Shown here: positions 26,047 through 34,094 of the stretch, piece after piece | How the letters are laid out: each line of letters opens with the position of its first letter | Position numbering within the stretch: position 1 is the stretch's first letter | NCBI GenBank assembly: GCA_051880615.1 | Contig: JBJEOH010000041.1 | Span: 124,001-188,000 of the forward strand | DNA: 64,000 nt | Direction: 5' to 3' | Origin: UBA7067 sp051880615 | GTDB taxonomy: Bacteria; Bacillota; Clostridia; Oscillospirales; Acutalibacteraceae | Notes under the pieces: generated by a model | The model's database searches: none | Seen by the model: only the letters and a program-made list of their open reading frames with translations | Told to the model about the DNA's origin: nothing | Translations under genes and position numbers: made by a program

Positions 26047-27651
26047 ATGACTAAATATATATTTGTAACAGGCGGCGTTGTGTCGGGTCTTGGTAAAGGT
26101 ATTACAGCCGCATCACTTGGACGGCTTTTGAAGGCGAGAGGCTATAAAATAGCAGCTCAGAAGCTTGACCCGTATATCAATGTTGACCCCGGTACAATGA
26201 GTCCGTTCCAGCACGGCGAAGTATATGTTACAGAGGACGGAGCTGAAACCGACCTCGACCTCGGTCACTATGAGCGTTTTATCGATGAAAACCTCAACAA
26301 ATATTCAAACCTCACAACAGGCAAGGTTTACTCAAATGTTCTTGAAAAAGAAAGAGCAGGGGAATATCTTGGCGAAACAGTTCAGGTAATTCCGCACATC
26401 ACAAACGAAATCAAGAATTTTATCTTTAATGTTGGCAAAAAGTCAAATGCCGATATAGTTATTACTGAAATCGGCGGCACAGTAGGCGATATAGAAAGCC
26501 AGCCGTTTTTGGAGGCTATCCGTCAGGTGTCACTTGAGGTAGGTCAGGAAAACTGTATTTTCATTCATGTTACTCTTGTGCCGTATATCAAAGGCTCTGA
26601 GGAGCATAAGTCAAAGCCGACTCAGCACTCTGTTAAGGAGCTGCGTTCACTCGGTATTAACCCTGATATTATAGTGCTTCGCTGTGACGAGCCGCTTGAG
26701 GAGAGCATTTTCAAGAAAATCGCTCTTTTCTGCAATGTAAAGCCCGACTGTGTAATTGAGAACATAACTCTTCCTGTGCTTTATCAGGCTCCGCTTATGC
26801 TTGAAAAGAATAATTTCTCAGATATTGTTTGCCGTGAACTTCACCTTGACAGCAAGCCGAGCGATATGACAGAATGGCTTGAAATGCTCGATAGAATCGA
26901 GTCGAGAAACAAAGAGGTCAAGATTGCACTTGTCGGTAAGTATGTTCAGCTGCACGACGCTTATCTGTCGGTTGCAGAGGCACTTCACCACGCAGGCTAT
27001 GAAAATGCGGCTCATGTTGAGATTAAGTGGGTTGACGCAGAGCTTGTAACTGCTTATACTGTTGACGATTTGCTCGGCGACTGCGACGGAATTCTTGTTC
27101 CGGGCGGCTTTGGTGACAGAGGCGTTGACGGAAAAATCACAGCTGCAAAATATGCAAGAGAAAACGACATTCCGTATCTTGGTATTTGTCTTGGTATGCA
27201 GACCGCGGTTATCGAATTTGCAAGAGATGTTCTTAAATATGACGATGCAAACAGCGGCGAGTTCAACCCGAACAGCCAGAACAAGGTTATCGACCTTATG
27301 CCTGACCAGTTAGGCGTTGTTGATATGGGCGGCACAATGCGTCTTGGCGCATATCCGTGCAAAATAAAGGCTGATAGTAAAATGTCACAGGCTTATGGCA
27401 AGAGTGAAATTGCAGAGCGTCACCGCCACCGTTATGAGTTCAACAACGAATACCGCGATGAATTTGAGGAGAACGGTATGCTGGTAACAGGTACATCACC
27501 TAACGGTATGCTTGTTGAGGCTGTTGAAATTCCGTCAAACAGATTCTTTATAGGCGTTCAGTATCATCCTGAATTCAAGAGCAGACCCAACCATGCTCAT
27601 CCGCTATTCAGGGACTTTGTTAAGGCGTCAATAGAGAATAAGGATAGATGA
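26047..27651 (+). CDS. pyrG: CTP synthase
   Basis: Converts UTP to CTP with glutamine and ATP. N-terminal synthase domain (YIFVTGGVVSGLGKGITAAS; DPYINVDPGTMSPFQHGEVY) and class I GATase domain with the nucleophile in YLGICLGMQ and VQYHPEFKSRP. 534 residues, normal. Start follows AAAGGAAAG. No pyrG-type attenuator (a GGG-initiated leader with a terminator) is evident in the 78-nt gap before it. Confidence 0.98.
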   Translation: MTKYIFVTGGVVSGLGKGITAASLGRLLKARGYKIAAQKLDPYINVDPGTMSPFQHGEVYVTEDGAETDLDLGHYERFIDENLNKYSNLTTGKVYSNVLEKERAGEYLGETVQVIPHITNEIKNFIFNVGKKSNADIVITEIGGTVGDIESQPFLEAIRQVSLEVGQENCIFIHVTLVPYIKGSEEHKSKPTQHSVKELRSLGINPDIIVLRCDEPLEESIFKKIALFCNVKPDCVIENITLPVLYQAPLMLEKNNFSDIVCRELHLDSKPSDMTEWLEMLDRIESRNKEVKIALVGKYVQLHDAYLSVAEALHHAGYENAAHVEIKWVDAELVTAYTVDDLLGDCDGILVPGGFGDRGVDGKITAAKYARENDIPYLGICLGMQTAVIEFARDVLKYDDANSGEFNPNSQNKVIDLMPDQLGVVDMGGTMRLGAYPCKIKADSKMSQAYGKSEIAERHRHRYEFNNEYRDEFEENGMLVTGTSPNGMLVEAVEIPSNRFFIGVQYHPEFKSRPNHAHPLFRDFVKASIENKDR

Positions 27652-27690
27652 TCCTGTAAAATAAATTGATAAAAGAAAGGGAGAAATAAT

Positions 27691-28902
27691 ATGCCGTACA
27701 TTAACGAAAACTTTTTAAAGCTTGAGAAAAACTATCTTTTTATCAACATTGCGAAAAAGATTAACGAGTTTATCGCCAACAACCCCGACAAAAAGGACAA
27801 CATCATAAGAATGGGTATTGGCGATGTTACTCTTCCGCTTGCTCCCTGTGTTGTTGAGGCGGTTAAAAAAGGCGTTGAAGAGATGGGCGTTAAGGAAACA
27901 TTCAAGGGATATGAGGACAGCGGCACAGGCTACGACTTCTTAAAGGAAGCAGTCTCAAACTACTACAAGAGCTTTGGAGTGGATGTTCCGGCTGACGATA
28001 TAAGAATCAGTGATGGTGCAAAGTCAGACTGCGGCAATATTGTTGATATTTTCAGCGACAGGAACACAGTGCTTATCTCTGACCCTGCTTATCCTGTTTA
28101 TGTTGACTCAAACCTTATGAGCGGCAGAGAGGTAATCTACATCGATTCAACTCAGGAAAACGGCTTTAATGCCGTACCCGACCCGAGCATTCACGCTGAC
28201 TTGATTTACCTCTGCTCACCTAACAACCCGACAGGCGCCGCATTCACTACTGCACAGCTTAAGGCTTGGGTTGATTATGCGCTTGATAACAAGGCTATAA
28301 TAATCTATGATGCGGCATATGAAGCATTTATCACAGAGGACGATGTACCGAGAAGTATTTTTGCAATCGAGGGCGCTAAAAAGTGCGCTATCGAGATTTG
28401 CTCACTCTCAAAAACAGCAGGATTTACAGGACTTCGCTGCGGCTACACAGTAGTTCCTAAGGAGCTTGAGGTTGTAACCGAGGACGGCACTGTTGTAAAT
28501 ATTTCTCAGATATGGGGTAGAAGACAGGGCTCAAAGTTCAACGGCGTTTCATATCCTGTTCAGTGCGGTGCAGCCGCAGTATTCTCTGAAGAGGGTCAGA
28601 AGCAGTGCGCCGAGAACCTTGAGTATTACAAGGAGAACGCAAGAATTATTGCAAAAACCTTTGACGAGCTTGGCATTTGGTATTCGGGCGGCAAGAACTC
28701 ACCGTACATCTGGCTTAAATGCCCTAACGGTATGGGTTCATGGGAGTTCTTTGACTATCTTCTCACCGAGGCAAATGTTGTCGGCACACCGGGTGCGGGC
28801 TTTGGCAAGAACGGCGAGGGCTATTTCAGACTGACCTCTTTCGGCGACCGTGACAAGACCATTGAGGCAATGGCAAGAATAAAAAAGCTTCTCTCAAAAT
28901 AA
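27691..28902 (+). CDS. dapL: LL-diaminopimelate aminotransferase
   Basis: PLP enzyme converting tetrahydrodipicolinate directly to LL-DAP with glutamate as donor. Class I aminotransferase motifs: YLCSPNNPTGA, IYDAAYEAF and the PLP lysine in SLSKTAGFTGLRCGY. 403 residues, typical of DapL, and the N-terminus (NYLFINIAKKINEF) fits the family. Its product feeds DapF encoded upstream. Good ribosome binding site AAAGGGAG. Indicates a DapL-type lysine route in place of the acyl-DAP routes. Confidence 0.95.
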   Translation: MPYINENFLKLEKNYLFINIAKKINEFIANNPDKKDNIIRMGIGDVTLPLAPCVVEAVKKGVEEMGVKETFKGYEDSGTGYDFLKEAVSNYYKSFGVDVPADDIRISDGAKSDCGNIVDIFSDRNTVLISDPAYPVYVDSNLMSGREVIYIDSTQENGFNAVPDPSIHADLIYLCSPNNPTGAAFTTAQLKAWVDYALDNKAIIIYDAAYEAFITEDDVPRSIFAIEGAKKCAIEICSLSKTAGFTGLRCGYTVVPKELEVVTEDGTVVNISQIWGRRQGSKFNGVSYPVQCGAAAVFSEEGQKQCAENLEYYKENARIIAKTFDELGIWYSGGKNSPYIWLKCPNGMGSWEFFDYLLTEANVVGTPGAGFGKNGEGYFRLTSFGDRDKTIEAMARIKKLLSK

Positions 28903-28939
28903 AAATAGAGTAATAAGAATATAAAAAGGAGGACGAAAA

Positions 28940-29227
28940 ATGGCAAAGCAGAAATCAGCGTTCCCAACATACAAGGGCAGACCGCTTGTCCGTGTTGGCA
29001 ACGACCTTTATTACGGAAATATGGACGAAAAATATGTTATTCGCCTTCAGGTTAAAACGACAAAAAAGGTAAACGACCTTGATGTTGCCGATAAGGTAAC
29101 AGTTCAGCTTATGTGCACAGACCCCGACATTCCGCCGAGAAAGCAGGTTGTGAAGTCGAGCGAAAAGCAGGGCTTGTACCTTGCAATGGACATCGGCGAA
29201 ATCTGGCTCAACAGAGCGCTTGGCTGA
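28940..29227 (+). CDS. Small conserved-looking protein of unknown function
   Basis: 95 residues: KSAFPTYKGRPLVRVGNDLY, YVIRLQVKTTKKVNDLDVAD, VTVQLMCTDPDIPPRKQVVK, ending in GEIWLNRALG. Mostly predicted beta structure, soluble, no recognised motif. It lies 37 nt after dapL with its own AAGGAGG ribosome binding site and is followed by a terminator, so it is probably co-transcribed with dapL. Codon use resembles its neighbours. Confidence 0.75.
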   Translation: MAKQKSAFPTYKGRPLVRVGNDLYYGNMDEKYVIRLQVKTTKKVNDLDVADKVTVQLMCTDPDIPPRKQVVKSSEKQGLYLAMDIGEIWLNRALG

Positions 29228-29255
29228 GCAAAATAAATAACGAACACTTTTTTTG

Positions 29256-29285
29256 AAAACCCCGTGAATTTCCACGGGGTTTTTC
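29256..29285 (+). terminator. Intrinsic terminator after the dapL unit
   Basis: CCCCGTG (29260-29266) / CACGGGG (29273-29279), extended by A-T pairs, then a T-run. Confidence 0.93.
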
Positions 29286-29374
29286 TTGCAAAATAGGCTG
29301 TGAGGTAATATAATATTTATATATTGTCTTTTAATCTGAGATGTATAGTTTGGAGAGGAGTTTACGGATATATT

Positions 29375-30424
29375 ATGAAAATTGTTGTTCTTGCAGGAGG
29401 ACTCAGCACAGAGAGAGATGTGTCGATAACATCAGGCTGTCTTGTTGCTGATGCACTGAGAAAAAAGGGTCATAAGGTAGTCTTGCTTGATGTGTTTATG
29501 GGATATGAGCAGGACGAGTGTGATATAGAAAAGCTGTTTGAAAGCAACTACTGCTTTACGACAAACGCTCCTATCGGAAATACCGTCCCCGATATTGAAA
29601 AAATCAAGGCGAGCCGCAAGGATAAATCTGACCGCTTTCTCGGTCAGAATGTTGAGGAGATATGCAAAAGTGCGGATATAACATTCCTTGCTCTTCACGG
29701 TGATGTCGGCGAAAACGGCAAGCTTCAGGCAACTCTTGATTTGCTCGGCATAAAGTACACAGGCTCAGGCAGTCTTGGCAGTGCCTTGGCGATGGATAAG
29801 GGCATTTCAAAGAGCATTTTCCTTTATAACAATGTTCCGACTCCAAAGGGCAGTGTCTTTGTTAAGGCAGACATTGAAAACGGCAGAGCCTTGGAATGGA
29901 ACAGCTTTCCTTGTGTTGTTAAGCCTTGCTCGGGCGGCAGCAGCGTCGGTGTTTCAATAGTTCGCAGCTTCGGCGAGTACGAAAGTGCAATGAAAGAGGC
30001 GTTTAAGTACGAGGACGAGGTTCTTGTTGAGCAGTTTGTAAAGGGCAGAGAGCTGTCGGTTGGTCTAATAGACGGCAAGGCTTTGCCGATTATCGAGATT
30101 GTGCCAAAGCAGGGCTTTTATGATTATGTGAATAAATATCAGCCCGGCAGCACCGATGAATATTGCCCTGCCGATATCTGCACAGAGGTTACGGAAAAAA
30201 TCCAGCGTGAGGCTGAACACGCATATAAAGTGCTGAAGTTAGACGCTTACGCAAGAATAGACTTTATACTTGCCGATGACGGCAGCTTTTACTGCCTTGA
30301 GGCGAACACTCTGCCGGGTATGACCCCGACAAGCCTTTTGCCGCAGGAGGCAGCGGCAGTCGGCATAGATTACCCTGAGCTGTGCGATAAGCTTGCGCAG
30401 ATTTCACTTGAAAAATATAACTGA
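29375..30424 (+). CDS. ddl: D-alanine--D-alanine ligase
   Basis: ATP-grasp ligase making D-Ala-D-Ala for peptidoglycan. N-terminus VVLAGGLSTERDVSITSG, the Ala-ligase GDVGENGKLQATLDLLGIKYTG-type region, KPCSGGSSVGVSIV and the C-terminal EANTLPGMTPTSLLPQ are diagnostic. 349 residues. The ATG at 29375 gives the standard start; the GGAGAGGAG run at 29352-29360 is somewhat far (14 nt), so the start is the least certain part. Directly followed by murF. Confidence 0.94.
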   Translation: MKIVVLAGGLSTERDVSITSGCLVADALRKKGHKVVLLDVFMGYEQDECDIEKLFESNYCFTTNAPIGNTVPDIEKIKASRKDKSDRFLGQNVEEICKSADITFLALHGDVGENGKLQATLDLLGIKYTGSGSLGSALAMDKGISKSIFLYNNVPTPKGSVFVKADIENGRALEWNSFPCVVKPCSGGSSVGVSIVRSFGEYESAMKEAFKYEDEVLVEQFVKGRELSVGLIDGKALPIIEIVPKQGFYDYVNKYQPGSTDEYCPADICTEVTEKIQREAEHAYKVLKLDAYARIDFILADDGSFYCLEANTLPGMTPTSLLPQEAAAVGIDYPELCDKLAQISLEKYN

Positions 30425-30437
30425 TTGGAATGAAGCT

Positions 30438-31793
30438 ATGATTACTTTTACAATTAACGATATTCTGAAATCCTGCGGCGGTCGTTATGTTGGTGATGAA
30501 AGCCTTAAGGATACGCCGGTTGCAACTATTGTCACCGACAGTCGCAAGGCAGGTGAAGGCTCTTGCTTTGCAGCAATCAAGGGTGAGCGCAGCGACGGTC
30601 ACGCTTACATAGAGCAGTGCTTTCAAAACGGCGCAGTGTGTGCAATTTGCGAGGAAGCACCGCAAAATCCGTCAAAGCCATGCGTTGTTGTTGAGTCAAC
30701 ACTGATTGCTCTAAAACAGATTGCCGAATTTTACCGTTCACTTTTCAATGTTCCCGTCGTCGGCATTACGGGCAGCGTCGGCAAAACCTCAACCAAAGAG
30801 ATGGTTGCCTCCGTTTTGTCGCAGAAGTTCAGCGTCCATAAAACGCAGGGGAATTTCAACAATGAGCTTGGCGTGCCGATTACGCTTTTCGGCTTGAACG
30901 AAAGCCACACGGCGGCGGTTGTTGAAATGGGTATTTCTGACTTCGGTGAAATGACGCGTCTTGCAAAAATGGTCAGACCTACCCACTGCATTATAACAAA
31001 TATCGGCAACTGCCACCTTGAAAACCTGCACGACCGCGATGGTGTTCTGAGGGCGAAAACCGAGGTTTTTGATTATATGTCGGGAAATCGGGAGATTTTC
31101 TTAAACGGCGATGACGATAAGCTGATTACTCAACAGAGCCGTTATGGTATAGACCCGGTGTTTTTCGGAATAAATAGTAAAAACGAATATTACGCCGAGG
31201 ACATCAAAAACAACGGTGCAGACGGCATAAGCTGTACGCTTGTTCACAACGACAGAAGAATTCCGGTGCATATTGACGCTATAGGCACATATATGGTGTC
31301 AAACGCTCTTGCGGCTTTTGCGGTCGGCGAGAGCCTTGGTATGACAGATGCAGAAATCGCAAACGGCGTTGCAGGCTACAAAACAGTTGGCAGCCGTGAT
31401 AACCTTATCAGGACGGGCAGAATAAACATAATTGACGACTGCTATAACGCTAACCCCAACTCTGTAATGGGTGCAATCGATACCCTGATGAATTTCAGCG
31501 GCAGGCGTGTTTGTATTCTCGGCGATATGAAGGAGCTTGGCGAAAACGAGCTTGAGCTGCACAAAAAAGTCGGAGAGTATGCAAAAGAAAAGGGCGTAGA
31601 GCTTTTGCTTTCGGTAGGTCCGCTTGCGAAAAAAATTAAAGAGGGCTACGGAGAGAGCGCTCTGTGGTTTGAAACGGTCGAAGAGCTGGTTGACAGCTTA
31701 AAAGGCATTATTAAAGACGGCGACAGCATACTTGTCAAAGCGTCAAGAGCAATGAAGCTTGAGCGTGTTGTTGAAGCTTTAAAAAATAATTAG
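30438..31793 (+). CDS. murF: UDP-N-acetylmuramoyl-tripeptide--D-alanyl-D-alanine ligase
   Basis: Adds D-Ala-D-Ala to UDP-MurNAc-tripeptide, the last cytoplasmic step of the pentapeptide. Mur ligase motifs: TDSRKAGEGSCFAAIKGE, the P-loop GITGSVGKTSTKEM, EMGISDFGEM and DDCYNANPNSV. 451 residues. ATG at 30438 lies 14 nt after the ddl stop; ddl-murF is a widespread pair, and the meso-DAP it needs comes from DapL/DapF upstream. Confidence 0.96.
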   Translation: MITFTINDILKSCGGRYVGDESLKDTPVATIVTDSRKAGEGSCFAAIKGERSDGHAYIEQCFQNGAVCAICEEAPQNPSKPCVVVESTLIALKQIAEFYRSLFNVPVVGITGSVGKTSTKEMVASVLSQKFSVHKTQGNFNNELGVPITLFGLNESHTAAVVEMGISDFGEMTRLAKMVRPTHCIITNIGNCHLENLHDRDGVLRAKTEVFDYMSGNREIFLNGDDDKLITQQSRYGIDPVFFGINSKNEYYAEDIKNNGADGISCTLVHNDRRIPVHIDAIGTYMVSNALAAFAVGESLGMTDAEIANGVAGYKTVGSRDNLIRTGRINIIDDCYNANPNSVMGAIDTLMNFSGRRVCILGDMKELGENELELHKKVGEYAKEKGVELLLSVGPLAKKIKEGYGESALWFETVEELVDSLKGIIKDGDSILVKASRAMKLERVVEALKNN

Positions 31794-31810
31794 AATTTGA
31801 GGTTGAAATA

Positions 31811-33166
31811 ATGGAAAAGAAAAGAAGCAGCTTTACAGGCAGAATCGGTTTTGTCCTTGCGGCGGCAGGCTCTGCAGTAGGACTTGGAAATATTTGGCGT
31901 TTTCCGTATCTCGCGGCTAAATACGGCGGCGGTACATTTTTGATTGTATATACCATTCTCGCAATTACCTTTGGCTTTGCACTTATGGTGACCGAAATTG
32001 CAATAGGACGAAAAACAGGCTTGAGCGTTGTAGGCGCATACAAAAAGCTTGACAAGCGTTTTTCTGCGCTCGGTTGGCTTGCGGCGGCAGTGCCGATAAT
32101 CATATTCCCGTATTACTGTGTTATCGGCGGTTGGGTAACAAAATACGGCGCAATGTTCATTACAAATCAGATGACAACGGCATCTCAGGACGGATATTTT
32201 ACCGGATTTATTAAGGGAACATGGGAGCCTCTGGGGTGGTTTTTCCTGTTTGTAGCCTTGACGGCGCTGATTGTTTTGCTCGGCGTTAAGGGCGGCATTG
32301 AAAGAGCAAGTAAAATACTTATGCCGATTCTTGTTGTTATGACTATCGGAATTTGTATTTTTGTAATGTGTCAACCCGGTGCGCTTGACGGTGTTCTTTA
32401 TTATTTCACACCAACGCTTGACGGTCTTAATGTAAATATGATTCTGGCGGCTCTCGGTCAGCTTTTTTATTCAATGTCGCTTGCAATGGGCATAATGATA
32501 ACCTACGGTTCATATATGAAAAAAGATGTTGATATTGAAAAATCAACAAAGCAGATTGAAATTTTCGATATAGGTATCGCGCTTCTTGCAGGCTTGATGA
32601 TCGTACCGTCTGTCTTTGTATTCTCGGGCGGAGATTTGTCAAAACTTCAGGCAGGTCCGTCGCTTATGTTTATAACTCTCCCGCAGGTATTCCAGAATAT
32701 GTGGGCAGGTCAGATTATCGGTGCGCTGTTCTTCCTGCTTGTTCTGTTCGCGGCGCTTACCTCGTCTGTTTCACTTATGGAAACTATTGTATCAATCATC
32801 ACAGACAAAACAAAGCTTAACAGACGCCTTGTCTGCTTTATTGTGCTGTTCGGTGCGCTTCTTATTGGTGTTCCGTCTTCACTTGGATTTGGTGTTTGGA
32901 GAGATTTCACAATCTTCGGAATGTCAATTCTCGATTTCTTCGATTTCATCAGCAACAGCGTTATGATGCCGATTGTTGCACTTTTCACCTGTCTGCTCGT
33001 CGGCTATTTTGTCGGCACAAAGGTTATTGGCGACGAGGTAAGGCTCTCGTCAAAATTCAAGCGCGAGAAAATGTATAATGTAATTATCAAGTATATTGCG
33101 CCGATATTTATTCTCGCAATTTTGGTAAGCTCGGTGCTGAATTCGCTGGGAATTATAAAACTGTAA
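31811..33166 (+). CDS. Sodium-dependent transporter, NSS (SNF) family
   Basis: Polytopic membrane protein of 451 residues with about 11-12 hydrophobic segments. The hallmark first segment GFVLAAAGSAVGLGNIWRFP and the following KYGGGTFLIVYTI are those of bacterial neurotransmitter:sodium symporters, which take up amino acids with Na+. The substrate is not predictable from sequence alone. It begins 17 nt after murF and is probably in the same unit. Confidence 0.9.
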   Translation: MEKKRSSFTGRIGFVLAAAGSAVGLGNIWRFPYLAAKYGGGTFLIVYTILAITFGFALMVTEIAIGRKTGLSVVGAYKKLDKRFSALGWLAAAVPIIIFPYYCVIGGWVTKYGAMFITNQMTTASQDGYFTGFIKGTWEPLGWFFLFVALTALIVLLGVKGGIERASKILMPILVVMTIGICIFVMCQPGALDGVLYYFTPTLDGLNVNMILAALGQLFYSMSLAMGIMITYGSYMKKDVDIEKSTKQIEIFDIGIALLAGLMIVPSVFVFSGGDLSKLQAGPSLMFITLPQVFQNMWAGQIIGALFFLLVLFAALTSSVSLMETIVSIITDKTKLNRRLVCFIVLFGALLIGVPSSLGFGVWRDFTIFGMSILDFFDFISNSVMMPIVALFTCLLVGYFVGTKVIGDEVRLSSKFKREKMYNVIIKYIAPIFILAILVSSVLNSLGIIKL

Positions 33167-33178
33167 AAGAGGTATCTT

Positions 33179-33760
33179 ATGTATAACAACTGGGAAGAAC
33201 TGAAAAAAGATTGCCTGAGCTGCCGCAGATGCGGACTTTGCGAGACAAGAACAAATGTTGTTGTCGGTGTTGGCAATCCGAATTCAAAGGTTCTTTTTAT
33301 CGGCGAAGGTCCCGGACAAAACGAGGACTTACAAGGCGAACCGTTTGTAGGCAGAGGAGGAAAGCTGCTTGACAAAATGCTGGCAGCTGTGCATCTTGAC
33401 AGAAAGAAGAACATATATATAGCAAATATAGTCAAGTGCCGTCCTCCGCAAAATCGCGACCCGTTTCCTGAGGAGCAGGAACAGTGCAACCGGTGGCTTC
33501 AGGCACAGATTGAGCTTATTAAGCCGAAAATCATTGTCTGCCTCGGCAGGATTGCCGCGATGAAGATGTTTAAGCCGGATATAAAAATCACAAAAGAGCA
33601 CGGGCAGTTTTTTGAACAGGACGGAATACTCTATATGGCTACTCTGCATCCGGCGGCACTGCTGAGAAATCCCAACAACAAGCCGGCGGCGTTTCAGGAT
33701 TTTCTTAACTTAGAGCAAAAAATCTACGAATGCTGCCCCGAAACATATGCTGAAGATTGA
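33179..33760 (+). CDS. Uracil-DNA glycosylase, type 4 (iron-sulphur)
   Basis: Removes uracil from DNA. 193 residues with the family-4 signature: N-terminal cysteines (CLSCRRCGLC), motif 1 GEGPGQNEDLQGEPFVGR, the cysteine-bearing KCRPPQNRDPFPEEQEQC and the C-terminal HPAALLRNP. The spaced cysteines hold a [4Fe-4S] cluster in this family, typical of thermophiles, actinobacteria and clostridia. Last gene of the run; a strong terminator follows. Confidence 0.93.
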   Translation: MYNNWEELKKDCLSCRRCGLCETRTNVVVGVGNPNSKVLFIGEGPGQNEDLQGEPFVGRGGKLLDKMLAAVHLDRKKNIYIANIVKCRPPQNRDPFPEEQEQCNRWLQAQIELIKPKIIVCLGRIAAMKMFKPDIKITKEHGQFFEQDGILYMATLHPAALLRNPNNKPAAFQDFLNLEQKIYECCPETYAED

Positions 33761-33775
33761 TATTTTACTGCTGAT

Positions 33776-33814
33776 GGACTGCGGCAAAAGATGCTTGCCG
33801 CAGTCCTTTTTTTT
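33776..33814 (+). terminator. Intrinsic terminator after the uracil-DNA glycosylase
   Basis: 12-bp stem GGACTGCGGCAA (33776-33787) / TTGCCGCAGTCC (33795-33806) followed by eight T. Confidence 0.95.
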
Positions 33815-34094
33815 GCACTTGATAAAAAATATTGCTCTGCCGCACTTTTGTAATTTTCGACACAGCATAGGTATTATAATGCTCTTTACGAAATAATTAA
33901 CAAATTCCTGAATTTGCCAAAAGTAAAAATTTAATATTATAACGATAAATTTATGCAAAAAAATTAAAAAACTATTGAATTTTAATCAAAATCTTGTTAT
34001 TATATAATAGAAAGATAAGGTAGATTGAACAAAGTATGTCTTTTTGCTATTTCTGCCAAAAAAATATATTACATAAGGAAGGAGAACATTGAAC
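33815..34094 (+). promoter_or_regulatory. AT-rich leader and promoter region of the glycogen operon
   Basis: Non-coding. TATAAT at 34003-34008 is the best -10 candidate, without a good -35 at 17 nt (TTGAAT at 33975 is too far). Long A/T runs may act as an upstream element. An AAGGAAGGAGA ribosome binding site at 34075-34085 precedes glgB. No riboswitch was recognised. Confidence 0.45.

Noticed and set aside
26047..26100. pyrG leader as a CTP-sensing attenuator
   Set aside because: No GGG-start leader with a terminator hairpin in the 78-nt gap before pyrG.
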